Of a stretch of 64,000 bases of DNA, positions 26,942 through 37,061 are shown one piece after another. The notes beneath the pieces were generated by a model. That model searched no databases, had not been told where the DNA came from, and saw nothing but the letters and a program-made list of their open reading frames with translations. Position 1 is the stretch's first letter; each line of letters opens with the position of its first letter. The DNA comes from Agrobacterium vitis (lineage in GTDB: Bacteria; Pseudomonadota; Alphaproteobacteria; Rhizobiales; Rhizobiaceae), in contig NZ_JACXXJ020000005.1 in the NCBI RefSeq assembly GCF_014926405.1, positions 563,001-627,000 on the forward strand, read 5' to 3'. Both the position numbers and the translations under genes were made by a program.

Positions 26942-28435
26942 ATGGGCGGTTTTGTGCTGGCGATTGACCAGGGAACGACGTCGAGCCGTGCCATCGTGTT
27001 TGATGGGGCGATGCGCATCGTTGGAACCGGCCAAAAGGAATTTTCGCAGATCTTCCCGCAATCGGGTTGGGTGGAGCACGACCCGGAAGCGATCTGGGAC
27101 AGTGTCGTCAGCTCCATCCACGATGCGCTGGCCCGCGCCCGGATCACGGCAGGTGACCTTGCCGCCATTGGTATTACCAACCAGCGGGAAACTGTTGTGG
27201 TCTGGGATAAGGATACGGGCAAGCCGATCCACAATGCCATCGTCTGGCAGGATCGCCGCACATCGGCATTTTGCGAAACGCTGAAGCGCGACGGACTGGA
27301 GGCAACGTTCACCACCAAGACCGGCCTGCTGCTGGACCCGTATTTCTCCGGCACCAAACTGTCCTGGCTGCTCGACCATGTCGAAGGCGCTCGCGCCCGG
27401 GCAGAGCAAGGCGGCCTGTGCTTCGGCACCGTCGATACCTATTTGATCTGGCGGCTGACGGGCGGCAAAAGCTTCGTCACCGACGCCACCAATGCCTCGC
27501 GCACACTGATTTTCAACATTGCCGACCATGGCTGGGATGAGGAACTGCTGGCGCTGTTAAACATCCCCGCCGCCATGCTGCCGGACGTGAAGGATTGCGC
27601 CGCCGATTTCGGTGTGACCGACAAGGCGGTGTTCGGCGCGGCGGTGCCGATCCTTGGTGTGGCGGGCGACCAGCAGGCGGCCACCATCGGACAGGCCTGC
27701 TTTGCTCCGGGCATGGTCAAATCCACCTATGGCACCGGCTGTTTCGCGCTGCTCAATACCGGCGCGGACCGGGTGGTTTCGAAAAGCCGGTTGCTGACCA
27801 CCATCGCCTACCGGATGGACGGCAAGACCACCTATGCGCTGGAAGGCTCGATTTTCATTGCCGGTGCCGCCGTGCAATGGCTGCGTGATGGATTGAAGGT
27901 GATTGGCGATGCGGCGGAAACCGGGCGGCTGGCGGCTGAAGCCGATCCCGGCCAGCCGGTCTATCTGGTGCCAGCCTTCACAGGTCTTGGCGCCCCCTGG
28001 TGGGACCCGGATGCACGTGGCGCGCTGTTCGGCCTGACCCGCAATACCGGACCGGCAGAACTGGCCCGCGCCGCGCTGGAAGCCGTCTGCTACCAGACCC
28101 GCGACTTGCTGGATGCCATGCACAAGGACTGGCAGAACGGCGAGGACGACATGGTGCTGCGCGTCGATGGCGGCATGGCAGCCTCCGACTGGACGATGCA
28201 GCGGCTGGCCGATCTGCTGGACGCGCCGGTGGATCGCCCCTCCGTTATTGAGACGACAGCACTTGGTGCTGCCTTCCTTGCGGCCAGCCGTGTCGGTCTG
28301 TGGTCCGGCATGGATGCGTTTGCCCGCGCCTGGGCGCGCGACCATCGGTTTGAGCCGGTCATGGATGCCGAGACCCGCACGGAAAAGCTCAGAGGCTGGC
28401 GGGATGCGGTCAGACGGACGCTGACGGCGGGTTGA
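26942..28435 (+). CDS. glpK: Glycerol kinase
   Basis: A 497-residue cytosolic kinase that makes glycerol 3-phosphate. The FGGY fold is clear: [15 protein letters not shown] at the start, [47 protein letters not shown] and [14 protein letters not shown]. Length is standard. GGAGGAG lies 5-11 bases before the ATG, a strong ribosome binding site. No glycerol transporter or glpD is nearby. Confidence 0.96.
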   Translation: MGGFVLAIDQGTTSSRAIVFDGAMRIVGTGQKEFSQIFPQSGWVEHDPEAIWDSVVSSIHDALARARITAGDLAAIGITNQRETVVVWDKDTGKPIHNAIVWQDRRTSAFCETLKRDGLEATFTTKTGLLLDPYFSGTKLSWLLDHVEGARARAEQGGLCFGTVDTYLIWRLTGGKSFVTDATNASRTLIFNIADHGWDEELLALLNIPAAMLPDVKDCAADFGVTDKAVFGAAVPILGVAGDQQAATIGQACFAPGMVKSTYGTGCFALLNTGADRVVSKSRLLTTIAYRMDGKTTYALEGSIFIAGAAVQWLRDGLKVIGDAAETGRLAAEADPGQPVYLVPAFTGLGAPWWDPDARGALFGLTRNTGPAELARAALEAVCYQTRDLLDAMHKDWQNGEDDMVLRVDGGMAASDWTMQRLADLLDAPVDRPSVIETTALGAAFLAASRVGLWSGMDAFARAWARDHRFEPVMDAETRTEKLRGWRDAVRRTLTAG

Positions 28436-28617
28436 GAAAATGATTCAGGTTGATTTCGCAATGAATCAAAAACCTATGGAAAGCCATTGATATTTATAGG
28501 TATTTATTGAAGCCTTGACCTGCTCCGAGGCTTGTTCTTGCTTCAAACTCCCATTCATTGAACGCTGCGTTCTCATCCCAGGGTTTGCCAAGCGGCTCAT
28601 TTGCACTTACCTGCCTA

Positions 28618-28674
28618 CTGCATAATTCTTTAAACCGGAATCGGTTTGAAGAGAAAATTATGCAGCAGATATAA
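28618..28674. repeat. Palindromic repeat with ribosome binding site and mini-ORF, copy 1
   Basis: Arms ctgcataatt (28618-28627) and aattatgcag (28656-28665) enclose a second dyad, aaaccg/cggttt. The right arm reads as a possible GAAGAG-ATG followed by codons M-Q-Q-I-stop (28660-28674). A second copy with the same mini-ORF lies at 59643-59703. The rest of the stretch 28436-28745 holds no gene. Confidence 0.65.
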
Positions 28675-28745
28675 GGAGCTACAGCGAACCTTTGTGCGCC
28701 ATGTATGGCGCACGGCGCTGTAGTGAACAACTGAGGATGCGACTC

Positions 28746-29771
28746 ATGGAACTTGGCCTTTACACCTTCGCGGATGTGGACCCTGCGGCACCCAACAAAG
28801 GGCTGGAGGCCAAGCGGCGGGTGGATGATCTGCTGGAGGAAATCCGGCTGGCGGACGAGGTTGGGCTGGATGTCTTCGGTCTTGGCGAACACCACCGGCC
28901 CGATTACATGGCCTCTTCGCCTGCGACCATTCTGGCGGCGGCGGCTGTGCAGACCAAAAATATTCGCCTGACCAGCGCGGTATCGGTGCTGAGTTCCGAT
29001 GATCCGGTGCGGGTGTTCCAGCAATTTGCCACCGTCGATCTGCTGTCCAACGGGCGGGTGGAGATGATGGCCGGGCGCGGCTCCTTCATCGAAAGCTTTC
29101 CATTGTTCGGCTATGATCTTGATGATTATGATCTTTTGTTTGCCGAAAAGCTGCAATTGCTGATGGAGATCCGCGACAACGAGATCGTCACCTGGGAAGG
29201 CGAGACCCGCAAGCCGATCCAAGGTCGCGGCGTCTATCCGCGCCCCTTGCAGGACCCGCTGCCGTTGTGGATCGCGGTCGGTGGCACGCCGCAATCGGTG
29301 GCGAGGGCTGGCTATCTCGGCCTGCCGCTGGCCATCGCCATCATCGGCGGTGAACCGCGCCGCTTTGCGCCGCTGGTCGATCTCTACCGGCAGAGCGGGG
29401 CGAAGGCCGGGGTCGATCCGTCCGCCTTGAAAACCTCGATCAATGTGCACGGGTTCATCCATGACACCACGCAATCGGCTGCCGATATCTTCTACGCACC
29501 GCAGGCCGAAGTCATGGACCGGATTGGCCGGGAGCGCGGTTGGGGGCCGGGCAATCGTGCCCAGTATGACGCAATGCGCGGGCCGCATGGGGCGCTGTTT
29601 GTCGGTGATCCCGAGGCGGTGGCCGAAAAGATCGTCGCCCATCACGCTCTTTTCAAAAACGACCGCTTCCTGCTGCAAATGGCCATCGGCCCGATGCCGC
29701 ACAAGGATATCATGCGCGGCATCGAGCTTTATGGAACGAAGGTTGCGCCATTGGTGCGCAAGGCGCTGTAA
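28746..29771 (+). CDS. Luciferase-like (LLM class) flavin-dependent monooxygenase
   Basis: A 341-residue oxidoreductase of the bacterial luciferase fold. [51 protein letters not shown] and [12 protein letters not shown] follow the LLM pattern well. The physiological substrate is not known. The open frame runs further upstream, but GAGG 9 bases before ATG 28746 and the conserved N-terminus favour this start. Confidence 0.9.
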   Translation: MELGLYTFADVDPAAPNKGLEAKRRVDDLLEEIRLADEVGLDVFGLGEHHRPDYMASSPATILAAAAVQTKNIRLTSAVSVLSSDDPVRVFQQFATVDLLSNGRVEMMAGRGSFIESFPLFGYDLDDYDLLFAEKLQLLMEIRDNEIVTWEGETRKPIQGRGVYPRPLQDPLPLWIAVGGTPQSVARAGYLGLPLAIAIIGGEPRRFAPLVDLYRQSGAKAGVDPSALKTSINVHGFIHDTTQSAADIFYAPQAEVMDRIGRERGWGPGNRAQYDAMRGPHGALFVGDPEAVAEKIVAHHALFKNDRFLLQMAIGPMPHKDIMRGIELYGTKVAPLVRKAL

Positions 29772-29822
29772 TATCGTACAGAAAACTGGAATCCACAGTA
29801 CACGACTCAAGCGTTTGTTATG

Positions 29823-29987
29823 CTGGCCCACCCTTACCCCCTGCCGGGAGCTTCTCCCCGCCGGTGTGACGAGATGTGATGCAAGGTTTTGTTCTTTCAA
29901 CGTTCACTTGAGGTTCAGTGCTATCAGCGTGGCCTCTTCTCCCCTGCGGGGAGAAGGTGGCGGCAGCCGGATGAGGGGGTGGCGAAG
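29823..29987. repeat. RIME-like mosaic element, second copy
   Basis: Inverted arms around 29825-29862 and 29945-29987 share the sequence ccctgccgggagcttctcc / ggagaaggtggcggcagccg with the element between xdhA and xdhB. It fills much of the non-coding stretch 29772-30176 between the LLM gene and map. The remainder (about 30035-30105) holds a gcatcgga...tccgatgc hairpin of another repeat family. Confidence 0.75.
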
Positions 29988-30037
29988 CCCCGAAATGTTT
30001 GCGTCGTGTCCTGTGAACTGGAATCTGCACAATGCTA

Positions 30038-30105
30038 TAGCTTTTTGTTTTTGCATCGGATTTATCCGAAAACCGGTTCTTAACTTTCGGTCCGATGCTG
30101 TGGCC
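30038..30105. repeat. gcatcgga-type intergenic hairpin, copy before map
   Basis: The segment tttgcatcggatttatccg...cggtccgatgc forms a dyad with aaaaccggtt inside. Similar elements occur at 32709-32810 and 36961-37003. They belong to a repeat family of short hairpins with gcatcgga arms. Confidence 0.55.
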
Positions 30106-30176
30106 ATGGCTTGACGCCGGTCGGCGCGGGGGCGTAAGCAGCGGCAAAATCCGCAAACGCTCATGAAAGTCCAACA

Positions 30177-30926
30177 ATGATCATCTCCAGCGACGAGGAA
30201 CTCCAGCACTTGAAGGAGATCGGGTATCTCTGCGCGTTGGCCATGAAAACCATGGGTGCGGCGCTGGAGCCGGGCATTACCACCCGCGAGCTGGACCTGA
30301 TCGGACGCAAGATACTGGAAGACAATGGCGCGCAATCGGCCCCGGAATTCTGCTATCAGTTTCCCGGTGCCACCTGCATCAGTGTCAACGAGGAAGTGGC
30401 CCATGGCATTCCGGGTGATCGGGTGATTGCCCGCGGCGATCTGGTCAATATCGACGTTTCCGGCGTTAAGAACGGGTTTTTCGGCGATACCGGCTCATCC
30501 TTCATCGTGCCGCCGGGCAAGCCGAAGATCGAAAAATTGCTGCGGGATGGCAAGCGGGCGCTATTTCTCGGTGTCACCCAGGTCAAGACCGGCGCGCCCT
30601 TTGCCAGTATCGGCCAGGCCATCGGCGCTTTTGCCGCCAAGAACCGCTACACGCTGATTGCCAACCTTGCCAGCCACGGCATTGGCCGCGAGCTGCATGA
30701 GGAACCGCGCGAGCTGTCCACCTGGGCCGACCCGGACGAAACAAGGATCATGGAAGAAGGCCAGGTCTTCACCATCGAGCCTTTCCTGTCGCTTGGCGGT
30801 CAATGGGCCGAGGATGGCGATGACCCCTGGACGCTCTACAGCGACCCGAAAGCGCCGACCGTGCAATTCGAGCATACGGTGGTGGCAACTCGCAATGGGC
30901 CGCTGATTTTGACGATGGCGGAGTGA
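30177..30926 (+). CDS. map: Methionine aminopeptidase, type I
   Basis: A 249-residue metalloprotease that trims the initiator methionine. The metal ligands are in place: NIDVSGVKNGFFGDTG (two Asp), SHGIGRELHEEP (His), FTIEPF (Glu) and VQFEHTVVAT (Glu). The conserved early histidine is in EVAHGIPGD. No zinc-finger extension is present. Rhizobia often carry more than one map gene, and this monocistronic copy may be an additional one. Confidence 0.94.
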   Translation: MIISSDEELQHLKEIGYLCALAMKTMGAALEPGITTRELDLIGRKILEDNGAQSAPEFCYQFPGATCISVNEEVAHGIPGDRVIARGDLVNIDVSGVKNGFFGDTGSSFIVPPGKPKIEKLLRDGKRALFLGVTQVKTGAPFASIGQAIGAFAAKNRYTLIANLASHGIGRELHEEPRELSTWADPDETRIMEEGQVFTIEPFLSLGGQWAEDGDDPWTLYSDPKAPTVQFEHTVVATRNGPLILTMAE

Positions 30927-30990
30927 TAGGACGGCGGAGTGATACCAAAAGTCATTTCAATGACTTTTGGTCGTTCATTCAAATATGGCG

Positions 30991-31221
30991 TCAGCTCGCA
31001 AAGCTGACCGCAACGCCCTTTTTCTTGAAATAGGCCTGCATGATCTTGCGGCCCTGACGATTCGGCTGCGCAAGCTTTGCCGCCTCAAACACCGCTTCCT
31101 TGGCGCCTTCGCGGGCCATGGCGGCCTTGAGAGCGGCGATATGCACATCGATCTCCTCGTTATCGTTGTTGATCGAGGTGTAGATATTGTCGATGGCCTG
31201 TTGCAGGCTGAGGTCGCTCAT
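30991..31221 (-). CDS. Small conserved hypothetical protein, 76 residues
   Basis: A mainly helical, soluble protein, MSDLSLQQAID...KKKGVAVSFAS. I do not recognise a named domain. AAGGAG lies 7 bases before ATG 31221, so this start is preferred over 31275. An upstream extension would add mostly charged residues. It is convergent with map and divergent from the MFS gene. The regular codon pattern and good ribosome binding site support a real gene. Confidence 0.7.
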   Translation of the reverse strand: MSDLSLQQAIDNIYTSINNDNEEIDVHIAALKAAMAREGAKEAVFEAAKLAQPNRQGRKIMQAYFKKKGVAVSFAS

Positions 31222-31419
31222 AATGCACTCCTTGGAATTTTCTCCCTCCACTAGCGATTTTTGCGATTTCAGCAAGCTTTAGCGATAAGAAACTGTCGGC
31301 TTGAAGCACGACCGGGCGTTTTTTAGGATGGTGGGGAACCCGGGAGTCCCTATTTCCTTTGATGGCTCAATCAGTATTTTTGGTTTGTGGGGCCAAAGCG
31401 GCGATGCGATAAGCAGCCC

Positions 31420-32625
31420 ATGACGATCACGCCCTCCCGACATGCCCATCTTATCTTCACTGCGCTTGCCGGTGCGCTGGCCATGGCGGCGGCCATGGGC
31501 TTTGGCCGGTTTTCCTTCACCCCCATTCTGCCGGGGATGATGACCGATCTTCATCTTCTGCCCGCCGATGCGGGCCTGATCGCGGCGGCAAATTTCCTCG
31601 GCTATCTCTTGGGAGCCGTGCTGGCCGGTCAGGGTTGGGCGGCGGGGCGTGAAAGGTTGATTGCGTTGTCTTCGCTTCTGGCAACCAGCCTGCTTTTAGC
31701 CGCCATGGCGCTGACACAGCATGTTGGCTTGTTCATGGTGATCCGCTTTCTGTCAGGCGTGGCAAGTGCCTTCGCGATGATCTTCACGAGTTCGATTGTG
31801 CTTGCATATATCGGTGCCCATGCCAGCGTCCAGGGTGGCGAATATGCGCAATCCACACATTTTGGCGGGGTGGGCCTGGGGATCGCCGCGTCGTCCCTCA
31901 TGGTCTACGCATTGCCGCACCTGTTTGGGCCGCATCTGTTTGGCGCCTCCGCCGGGTGGCGGCTGGACTGGCTGGCCGGGGCGGGACTGACCTTTGTTGT
32001 CTTCCTTGTCGTCAGCCTGCTTTTGCCACGGGTGCGCAAAACTGAGGTGAGGGCCGAGCAGGAGCCGCCGCTTTCCTGGGGCAGGCCATTTCTTTTGTTG
32101 TTTGCCTCCTACGGCCTGTTCGGCTTCGGCTATGTGGTGACGGCCACGTTCATCGTCACCATGGCTCGTATGGCCAATGCGGGGCCGGTGGCGGAATTTC
32201 TGGCGTGGTTTCTGGCGGGCATCATGGCGACGGCCTCGCTGTTTGTCTGGCGCCCGGTGCTGGACAGGGTCGGCCTGGCGGGTGCCTACAGCCTTGCCCT
32301 GCTTCTGGCAGCCATTGGGGTTTTTGCCTCGGTTGGATTGCCGGGCATGGCTGCCCCGCTGGTGGGCGCAATGCTTCTCGGCTTTACCTTCATGACGATT
32401 ACCGCCTATGGCCTGCGGCTGGCCAGAACCCTTGCGCCAGCCAGTCCCCGCAAGGCCCTGTCGATCATGACGGCGGCTTTCGGCGTCGGGCAGACAATCG
32501 GGCCGCTGGTCGCCGGTTGGCTTGCTGCCATCAGCGGCAGCTTCGCGCTGCCAAGCCTTGTTGCAGGCGCTGTATTGCTGGTCAGCCTCATTCTGGCCGC
32601 AAGCCTGTGGAGAAAGACGGTCTGA
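31420..32625 (+). CDS. MFS transporter, YbfB/YjiJ family
   Basis: A 401-residue inner-membrane protein with about 12 hydrophobic segments. The first part GALAMAAAMGFGRFSFTPILPGMM, then LGYLLGAVLAGQG, is typical of the YbfB/YjiJ group. The exported substrate is unknown. The frame begins at 31387, but ATG 31420 fits the family N-terminus better; the ribosome binding site is weak. Confidence 0.85.
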   Translation: MTITPSRHAHLIFTALAGALAMAAAMGFGRFSFTPILPGMMTDLHLLPADAGLIAAANFLGYLLGAVLAGQGWAAGRERLIALSSLLATSLLLAAMALTQHVGLFMVIRFLSGVASAFAMIFTSSIVLAYIGAHASVQGGEYAQSTHFGGVGLGIAASSLMVYALPHLFGPHLFGASAGWRLDWLAGAGLTFVVFLVVSLLLPRVRKTEVRAEQEPPLSWGRPFLLLFASYGLFGFGYVVTATFIVTMARMANAGPVAEFLAWFLAGIMATASLFVWRPVLDRVGLAGAYSLALLLAAIGVFASVGLPGMAAPLVGAMLLGFTFMTITAYGLRLARTLAPASPRKALSIMTAAFGVGQTIGPLVAGWLAAISGSFALPSLVAGAVLLVSLILAASLWRKTV

Positions 32626-32708
32626 AGACCTTTGCAGCGATTACAAATCGTTAAGGTGGTATTCCCACCATTGCTGCACTGCGGCTTCTGGCATAGTTTG
32701 CCGCGCTA

Positions 32709-32810
32709 CAGCATCGGACCGAAAAGTGGAAACCGGTTTTCGGGTCAATCCGATGCAAAAACAAAAACCTATAGCATCGTACTGATTCCGGTTTTCTGCA
32801 CGATGCTATA
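32709..32810. repeat. Two tandem gcatcg-type hairpins before bacA
   Basis: The segment holds gcatcggaccgaaaagtgg...aaccggttttcgg...tccgatgc and then atagcatcgt...acgatgctat (about 32771-32810). These dyads resemble the elements at 30038-30105 and 36961-37003. They fill most of the 224 bp between the MFS gene and bacA. Confidence 0.55.
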
Positions 32811-32849
32811 AGGCCGGCCACGACCATATCTTCAGGAAAGCGAGACCCC

Positions 32850-34127
32850 GTGTTTCACTCATTCTTCCCCAAGCCGAAATTGTTCTTCACTTCGGCTCTC
32901 GTCTGGACGCTTGTTGCGATCTTCGGCTGGTATCTATTCGCTGAGGGACTGGGAGGCAGTCTCGGTTTTGTGTCGCCGGAAGGCACGGCGGAACCCTATG
33001 ACCTGACCTATTTTCTGATGCCGGAAAACCTGTGGTTCTACTTCTATTTTCTGCTGTGTCTCGGCGTGTTCGGCGCGGTCTGGAGCGTGATTGCCAGAGA
33101 TCACGAATGGAAGCTCTGGTCGATATGGGGTTCCATGCTGATCATCGTTGTTACCTATTTCGGCGTGCAGATTTCCGTGGTTATCAATAATTATCGCCGC
33201 CCTTTCGGCGACTTGCTGCAAAATGCGCTCGCGCAAAAGCCGGGCATAACAATATGGGATTTCTACAATCTGCAGATCATTTTCGTGCAGATTGCCTTTC
33301 TCAGCATGTTCGTGTCGATCCTGTCGGACTTCTTCACTAGCCATTATATTTTCCGCTGGCGCACGGCGATGAACAATTTCTACATGTCGAAGTGGGAGAA
33401 GCTGCGCCATATCGAGGGTGCTTCGCAGCGTGTTCAGGAAGATACCATGCGGTTTTCCTCGACACTCGAAGGCCTTGGCATAAGCCTTGTCAATTCGGTC
33501 ATGACGTTGGTTGTTTTCCTGCCAATCCTGTTTTCTTTGTCGTCATACGTGGGCGAACTGCCTGTCATAGGCGAAATTCCGCATGCGCTCTTTTGGCTTG
33601 CTTTGTTCTGGTCGGCCTTCGGTACCGTTTTGCTAGCCGTCGTTGGCATCAAGCTTCCAGGGCTAAATTTCCGCAATCAGCGCGTCGAAGCCGCCTATCG
33701 TAAAGAACTTGTTTATGGTGAAGACCATGAAGATCGCGCTCAGCCTATAACCGTGAAAGAACTGTTCGGAAATGTTCGGAAGAATTATTTCAGAATGTAT
33801 TTCCATTATCTCTATTTCAACGTTGCTAGATATTTCTATCTTCAGGCGGATGCGTTGTTTTTGACTTTCATATTGGTGCCGACCATCGTCGCCGGCAAGA
33901 TTACCTACGGCATCTTTCAGCAGATCCTCACAGCCTTTGGTCAGGTTAGCAATTCCTTCCAATATCTCGTGACCTCCTGGACCACGATCATCGAACTGCT
34001 CTCCATCCACAAGCGCTTGAAAGCCTTTGAGGCGGCCATCGACGATCAGCCGTTGCCTGACATCGACCAGCGCTATCTGGCGCGGGAAGAAATCGACGGC
34101 GAGATTGCGGCTGATAAGCCCTACTGA
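32850..34127 (+). CDS. bacA: BacA/SbmA-family peptide transporter
   Basis: A 425-residue inner-membrane protein of the SbmA/BacA type. Hydrophobic segments are at about 10-32, 62-84, 90-110, 140-165, 208-235 and 240-262. Typical parts include [36 protein letters not shown] and [17 protein letters not shown]. In Sinorhizobium BacA imports antimicrobial NCR peptides and affects very-long-chain fatty acids on lipid A; it is essential for legume bacteroids. The presence does not prove symbiosis here. Upstream and downstream genes run as separate units. Confidence 0.94.
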   Translation: MFHSFFPKPKLFFTSALVWTLVAIFGWYLFAEGLGGSLGFVSPEGTAEPYDLTYFLMPENLWFYFYFLLCLGVFGAVWSVIARDHEWKLWSIWGSMLIIVVTYFGVQISVVINNYRRPFGDLLQNALAQKPGITIWDFYNLQIIFVQIAFLSMFVSILSDFFTSHYIFRWRTAMNNFYMSKWEKLRHIEGASQRVQEDTMRFSSTLEGLGISLVNSVMTLVVFLPILFSLSSYVGELPVIGEIPHALFWLALFWSAFGTVLLAVVGIKLPGLNFRNQRVEAAYRKELVYGEDHEDRAQPITVKELFGNVRKNYFRMYFHYLYFNVARYFYLQADALFLTFILVPTIVAGKITYGIFQQILTAFGQVSNSFQYLVTSWTTIIELLSIHKRLKAFEAAIDDQPLPDIDQRYLAREEIDGEIAADKPY

Positions 34128-34164
34128 TCAAGGGTGGCTTTCACCTAAAACGAAGACTCGGCAC

Positions 34165-35274
34165 CTAAAACGAAGACCCGGCCGGATTTTTCCGGCCGTT
34201 CTGTTTTTCCAATATCGCCACAGCTTGCGAATAGCTGACGCAAGCGACATCCTCGCGGTGGCAGACATCCGTCACCAGTCGCTCCACTGCCCGCCAATAG
34301 GCGCCGCCGTTCATCAACACGAAGTGGAAGCCGAACTGCACAGGTTTGCGGTCGCCACTATATTGCGCCTCGAAGGCGGTTTTGAAGGCTTGATAGGTGC
34401 GCTCCTCAAATTCGGCGCTTTTCGACGGGTTGTCGAAGCCTGCAGAATGACGCACAAACATGTTGTAATCCATGCCGATGATCGGGCGGTTGCCCGGTCC
34501 TTCCGCAATCAGCGGCAGGCCAAAGCGGGTGAGAGTGCCGTCCTGTTCGGGCGCTTGTGGGCCTTTGGTGACGAGACTGGCGTCATAGAGAAAGCCAGCC
34601 TGCTTTTCGGCCTCCACCATGCCCTTGCTGGTCGAGAGATACGGTGCGCGAAACCCCTTGATGCCGGTCTTGACAAACTCCTGCCAGCCTTCCGGTTCCT
34701 TGTCAGCCACGCCATTCTGTTTCCAGGCCCCGGCCATCACGGTCTTTGCAGTCGAAAATTCGCTCAGCCAGTCCGCCTTGCTCCAGTCCTTGCCGTCGAA
34801 ATGGCCGCAGGCATGGCTGGAAATGTCGTGACCGGCGAGGTGGGCGGCCCAGATGTGCTGAAGCCTTGCCGCAGCATCGGCCTCGTCAGGGGCAAAACCG
34901 ACATTGGATTTGCCGGGCTTCTGGCCGGGCGCTTGATAGGCTTTCGAGGCTGGCCCTCGGGCAATCAGCGTCGTGCAGGACAGAAAATAGGTGAAATGCG
35001 CATTGGCTCGGCTGGCGATCTCGCCGCTGCGCTCCCACAGCCGGTTATCGGCAGCACCATCGAAGGAAATCAGCAGCAATTGCTTGGGCTTTTGCGGCGC
35101 GTCCGCCGCGTTCTGGGCAATGGCGATGCCCGGCATGCAGAGCGCGGCCAGGATGGTTCGAAGCGATGAGGAGAAAAGCGGGCGAAACGGTGCCAAGCGA
35201 ACAACCTTGTTGTGAACATTTGCCGCTTCCTGGCGGGCAAATGCGGCGAAGCTTTGATCGACCGTGTGGCTCAT
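34165..35274 (-). CDS. Polysaccharide deacetylase family protein
   Basis: About 369 residues. An N-terminal hydrophobic stretch ending GIAIAQNAADA (about 38-56) looks like a signal or anchor segment. The NodB-like domain has LISFDGAAD (first metal Asp) and SSHACGHFDG (HxxxH metal ligands), and RAPYLS in the third motif. It probably deacetylates a cell-surface glycan. The start is unsettled: GTG 35304 and ATG 35274 both lack a good ribosome binding site. Confidence 0.8.
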   Translation of the reverse strand: MSHTVDQSFAAFARQEAANVHNKVVRLAPFRPLFSSSLRTILAALCMPGIAIAQNAADAPQKPKQLLLISFDGAADNRLWERSGEIASRANAHFTYFLSCTTLIARGPASKAYQAPGQKPGKSNVGFAPDEADAAARLQHIWAAHLAGHDISSHACGHFDGKDWSKADWLSEFSTAKTVMAGAWKQNGVADKEPEGWQEFVKTGIKGFRAPYLSTSKGMVEAEKQAGFLYDASLVTKGPQAPEQDGTLTRFGLPLIAEGPGNRPIIGMDYNMFVRHSAGFDNPSKSAEFEERTYQAFKTAFEAQYSGDRKPVQFGFHFVLMNGGAYWRAVERLVTDVCHREDVACVSYSQAVAILEKQNGRKNPAGSSF

Positions 35275-35411
35275 CGGGTTCGGTTTTCTTCCATCCGGTC
35301 GCACGCCTCCGGCATTTTCGGGAGTTTATCGCTATCCCCCCAGATTATGCAGGCTGGTCAAGACGAAGCCGAGCGGCTATCTCTATGCTCTCTCATTCGC
35401 GGGGATTTTTT

Positions 35412-35990
35412 ATGCTTATTCTTGTTCTCGGTCTGTTGTTTTTCACATTGGTGCATCTCACCCGGACGATTGCGCCGGGCTTTCGCGATTCCATGGTGGC
35501 CCGCCTCAGCCTGAACGGCTGGAAGTCGCTGTTTTCAGTCCTGTCGCTGCTGGGCATTGCCATTATTGCCTATGGCTACAGTATCGCGCCAGTCGTCAAT
35601 GTCTGGTTTCCACCCGCAGGCATGACCCATCTGACGCTGACCCTGATGGTCATCGCGATGATCTGTCTGGTGGCCAGCCTGCTCCCGGCTGGCCATATCG
35701 CGGCAAAAACCAAGCATCCCATGGTTCTCTCTGTGAAAATCTGGGCGCTGGCGCATCTTCTGTCCAACGGAGACCTGCGCTCGATCCTGCTGTTCGGCTG
35801 GTTGCTGGCTTGGGGCGTCATCCTGCGGATTTCGCTGAAGCGCCGGGAGCGGGCAGGCCTGCTGGTGCGCGCACCGTTCGTGTCGGCCAAATACGATATC
35901 TATGCCGTGGTTATCGGCCTGGTCGCCTATGTCGCTATCCTTCTCAAGCTGCATGAAGTGCTGATTGGCGTGTCGCCATTGCCGATGTAA
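35412..35990 (+). CDS. NnrU-family membrane protein
   Basis: A 192-residue inner-membrane protein with about five hydrophobic segments. MLILVLGLLFFTLVHLTRTIAP and the KSLFSVLSLLGIAIIAYGY segment match NnrU/isoprenoid-binding-like proteins first tied to nitrite/nitric oxide respiration and later found in carotenoid-type isomerases. The frame opens at 35166, but GGGGA before ATG 35412 and the family N-terminus place the start here. It is divergent from the deacetylase gene. Confidence 0.85.
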   Translation: MLILVLGLLFFTLVHLTRTIAPGFRDSMVARLSLNGWKSLFSVLSLLGIAIIAYGYSIAPVVNVWFPPAGMTHLTLTLMVIAMICLVASLLPAGHIAAKTKHPMVLSVKIWALAHLLSNGDLRSILLFGWLLAWGVILRISLKRRERAGLLVRAPFVSAKYDIYAVVIGLVAYVAILLKLHEVLIGVSPLPM

Positions 35991-36084
35991 TCGCGCTTTT
36001 TGATGGGGAGATGGGTGTTTTGCCCTTCTCCCCCTTACATCGGCGCAAAAATCGGGTAGAAGGCCACATCGTCCATCCCAGAAT

Positions 36085-36234
36085 AGTCACTGGCGGGCTG
36101 CAAATGGCAATTTCTGCGCTCCCGGTGCTCACGTACGTCAAGTACGTTCCGCTCCGGTTCTCGAAATCGCCAATTCTGGACCGGACGATGGCAAGCGTAA
36201 ACGATGATACAGGCCCAGATATCCGGACAATGTA
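36085..36234. repeat. Intergenic repeat with gtacgt palindrome before the YfgM-like gene
   Basis: The stretch contains tcacgtacgtcaagtacgttccgctcc, a dyad reminiscent of short repeats seen ahead of genes in Rhizobiaceae. No coding potential is evident between 35991 and 36234. Confidence 0.35.
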
Positions 36235-36906
36235 ATGGCAAATCAGAACGACAGCTTTATCCGCGAAGTTAATGACGAGCTTCGCTCCGAACAGATGCGC
36301 CGTTTCTGGCGGCGTCTGGGGCCAGTGTTCATTGGCATTGCCGTGTTGATCGTGGTTGGCACCGCCGGATACCGGCTTTATGATTATTATACGGATGACC
36401 GTGCCTCCAAGTCCGGCGACCGCTTTCTGGCGGCGACCAAGCTGGCGACAGATGGCAAGAATGATCAAGCACTGAGCGATCTGCAAGCCCTGGAAAAAGA
36501 CGGGTTCGGCGCCTATCCGGTGCTGGCGAAGCTGCGGGCGGCCTCTCTTATGGCTGAAAAGGGCGATGCCAAGGCGGCGATCGATGCCTTTACCGCCATC
36601 GGCAAGGATAACAGCGTTCCGCAGGTGATCCGCGATGTCGCCCATATCCGCGCCGCCTGGCTGCTGATCGACAACGGCACCTATGAACAGGTGTCCGCGG
36701 AGGTCGAAGCGCTGGCGGTTCCCGGCCAGGGCCTTCGCCATTCCGCCCGTGAGGCGCTTGGTCTAGCCGCCTATAAGGCCGGACAGATGGAACGCGCCCG
36801 CGAATGGTTCCAGCAGATTACCGAGGACAGCGAAGCGCCGCGCAACGTGGCCAACCGCGCCCAGATCATGCTGGACAATATCGCTGCCGCCGGCAAGGCG
36901 TCCTGA
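36235..36906 (+). CDS. YfgM-like tetratricopeptide protein
   Basis: A 223-residue protein anchored by one membrane helix (about 30-50, FIGIAVLIVVGTAGYRLY), with a periplasmic TPR-like helical region after it. This fits the YfgM/TPR_21 family, which helps periplasmic chaperone handover at the Sec translocon. Its position just upstream of der matches the conserved order yfgM-(bamB)-der, though bamB is missing here. Confidence 0.87.
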   Translation: MANQNDSFIREVNDELRSEQMRRFWRRLGPVFIGIAVLIVVGTAGYRLYDYYTDDRASKSGDRFLAATKLATDGKNDQALSDLQALEKDGFGAYPVLAKLRAASLMAEKGDAKAAIDAFTAIGKDNSVPQVIRDVAHIRAAWLLIDNGTYEQVSAEVEALAVPGQGLRHSAREALGLAAYKAGQMERAREWFQQITEDSEAPRNVANRAQIMLDNIAAAGKAS

Positions 36907-36960
36907 CACTTTCAACGGGCTGCTACGCAACGCTGTTGCGCCGCCGCCCGACATGCCATC

Positions 36961-37003
36961 ACGCATCGGATCGAAAACCGCTTCACAGGTTTCGCTCCGA
37001 TGC
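36961..37003. repeat. gcatcgga hairpin between the YfgM-like gene and der
   Basis: gcatcggatcgaaaacc (from 36964) pairs with ggtttcgctccgatgc, a stem of about 16 bp with few mismatches. It belongs to the same repeat family as 30038-30105. Confidence 0.6.
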
Positions 37004-37061
37004 GCTACTGTTTTAAAGTCCGCTTGAAGACGGGCTGGATATAACCGGATACCAGATTATC

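Noticed and set aside
28494..29900. 468-codon open frame on the minus strand
   Set aside because: Antisense to the luciferase-like gene and rich in His, Gln and Arg; no family pattern.
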